Below are positions 13,761-14,349 of a stretch of DNA of 14,349 nucleotides, piece by piece (position 1 is the first letter of the stretch; the number at the start of each line of letters is the position of its first letter). Position numbers and translations under genes: made by a program. The notes below the pieces were generated by a model. It searched no databases and had not been told where the DNA came from. It worked only from the letters and a program-made list of their open reading frames with translations. The stretch covers positions 1 through 14,349 of the forward strand of contig JAUYHV010000318.1 in NCBI GenBank assembly GCA_030689845.1. The letters are read 5' to 3'. This DNA is from Dehalococcoidia bacterium. Lineage in GTDB: Bacteria > Chloroflexota > Dehalococcoidia > JACQUA01.

Positions 13761-14147
13761 TTATTCAGGCACATATTTCGACGGACATTTAGGCATGATG
13801 GTGTTAGCCTGGAAAATACCCGCTGAATCTATATGGCCCTCTGCTACTACTTCGTTACCTGCCTTGAAGGTGTCCGGTACAGTTCCCCGGTAAAAAACAG
13901 GGATGTCTTTCCCACCCTCGGTGACGGTGAATTTCAGGACAAACCCGCCTTCCTCAGTCTGTACCGAGCCGGGGGCAACCAGACCGTTAACCCTGAGGTT
14001 TTGCCCTTTTACCGAATCCCCTTTTGCCTGGAGTTCGCTGACCGTATAGTAGAAGGTAGCGGAACTCCTGAAACCTACGAATCCAAGGTAAGCAATGGCA
14101 AGGAATACTATTAAACCGCTTATGAGGAACTTTTTCTTTTTTAACAT
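13761..14147 (-). CDS. ccmE: CcmE, heme chaperone of CxxxY type
   Basis: The 128 residues form a membrane anchor (about 7-26), then the OB-fold domain typical of CcmE (LRVNGLVAPGSVQ, 51-63; VFYRGTVPDTF, 84-94; VVAEGHIDSAGIFQANTI, 100-117). The C-terminus reads AKCPSKYVPE-like: Cys121 then Tyr125. In E. coli the covalent heme ligand is His130 in HxxxY; here it is Cys121 in CxxxY, the variant described for Desulfovibrio, archaea and some Gram-positive bacteria. It carries heme from CcmC to CcmF outside the membrane. It is the first gene of the operon, behind an extended -10 promoter. The start has a weak GAGCAGG. Confidence in identity is high. Confidence 0.95.
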   Translation of the reverse strand: MLKKKKFLISGLIVFLAIAYLGFVGFRSSATFYYTVSELQAKGDSVKGQNLRVNGLVAPGSVQTEEGGFVLKFTVTEGGKDIPVFYRGTVPDTFKAGNEVVAEGHIDSAGIFQANTIMPKCPSKYVPE

Positions 14148-14176
14148 GGCCTGCTCAAAATTAAATTGACAAAGTT

Positions 14177-14205
14177 ATTATATCATAAAAAACAGTTCAT
14201 CGTAG
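14177..14205 (-). promoter_or_regulatory. Candidate promoter of the ccm operon (extended -10)
   Basis: On the minus strand TGATATAAT (TATAAT at 14177-14182 with the upstream TG of an extended -10) lies about 30 bases before the ccmE ATG. The -35 at the right spacing (CTACGA) is poor, as is common with extended -10 promoters. It would start transcription near 14170. Confidence 0.45.
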
Positions 14206-14215
14206 CCGCTAGTGT

Positions 14216-14349
14216 AGTGTCTCTAATATCTCTTTACAATTTGCGGTGCCATTGGTGTCATTCCCGCGAAAGCGGGAATCCAGAGCAACAGACTGGATTC
14301 CGGGTCAAGCCCGGAATGACAAAGATTGTAAGGCCATTTATGAGACACT
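14216..14349. repeat. MITE/REP-like inverted-repeat element
   Basis: The outer ends are imperfect terminal inverted repeats of 25 bp (14216-14240 and 14325-14349; both begin AGTGTCTC and end TTACAAT, 19 of 25 positions agree). Inside, 14257-14320 is a core bounded by GTCATTCC and GGAATGAC. It contains two perfect hairpins, ATTCCCGC-GAAA-GCGGGAAT (14260-14279) and ATTCCGGG-TCAAG-CCCGGAAT (14297-14317), and GGAATCCAG pairs with CTGGATTCC between them. No transposase is present. It sits just upstream of the ccm promoter; the right end coincides with the window edge, so it may extend beyond. Confidence 0.7.

Noticed and set aside
14166..14194. Plus-strand promoter from TTGACA at 14166-14171
   Set aside because: No acceptable -10 lies 16-18 bases downstream, and no plus-strand gene follows in the window.
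14257..14320. CRISPR array
   Set aside because: There is a single palindromic core with two hairpins and no series of equal repeats and spacers.

Overview
The window reads as one minus-strand gene block from an anaerobe that makes c-type cytochromes. Everything recognisable is transcribed right to left (14147 down to 1). The strong GGAGG-type ribosome binding sites, the ABC-transporter style, the use of a System I (Ccm) pathway and the siroheme-dependent (Ahb) heme route point to a Gram-positive anaerobe of the Desulfotomaculum/Pelotomaculum (Peptococcaceae) kind. This taxon guess is inference; a deltaproteobacterium-like or Nitrospirota-like origin cannot be excluded.

Layout in transcription order. 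(1) 14349-14148: a small inverted-repeat (MITE/REP-like) element next to a promoter with an extended -10. (2) 14147-7417: a cytochrome c maturation operon: ccmE (CxxxY type), ccmF, ccmH, a CcmI-like zinc-ribbon protein, an unrecognised membrane-anchored protein, ccmA, ccmB, ccmC, and a 52-residue ccmD too short for ordinary ORF calling. (3) 7318-6022: a sensor kinase/NarL-type response regulator pair. The kinase has lost the start of its GAF domain and, by an in-frame internal deletion, the whole phosphoacceptor-histidine region. (4) 5790-2698: a secreted three-repeat NEW3-like protein, an ABC ATPase and an ABC-2 permease in one tight unit, preceded by a 231-base gap with a GC-rich foldable block and a perfect 14-bp palindrome. 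(5) 2491-1: ahbC, ahbD and the start of a siroheme decarboxylase gene, preceded by a promoter and a strong stem structure.

Working together: Ahb enzymes turn siroheme into heme b without oxygen or protoporphyrin. CcmABCDE moves and chaperones heme across the membrane, and CcmF/CcmH attach it to apocytochromes. The two-component pair sits between the ccm genes and the NEW3/ABC unit and may regulate one of them. No CcmG-like thioredoxin and no cytochrome with CxxCH motifs is encoded here.

Most worth a second look: the kinase lacking its H-box, the coordinated substitutions of heme-handling residues in CcmE (Cys for His) and CcmC (Met for the conserved His), the CcmI-like helix-turn motif shared by two adjacent accessory proteins, and the possible structured leaders upstream of ahbC and of the NEW3 gene.
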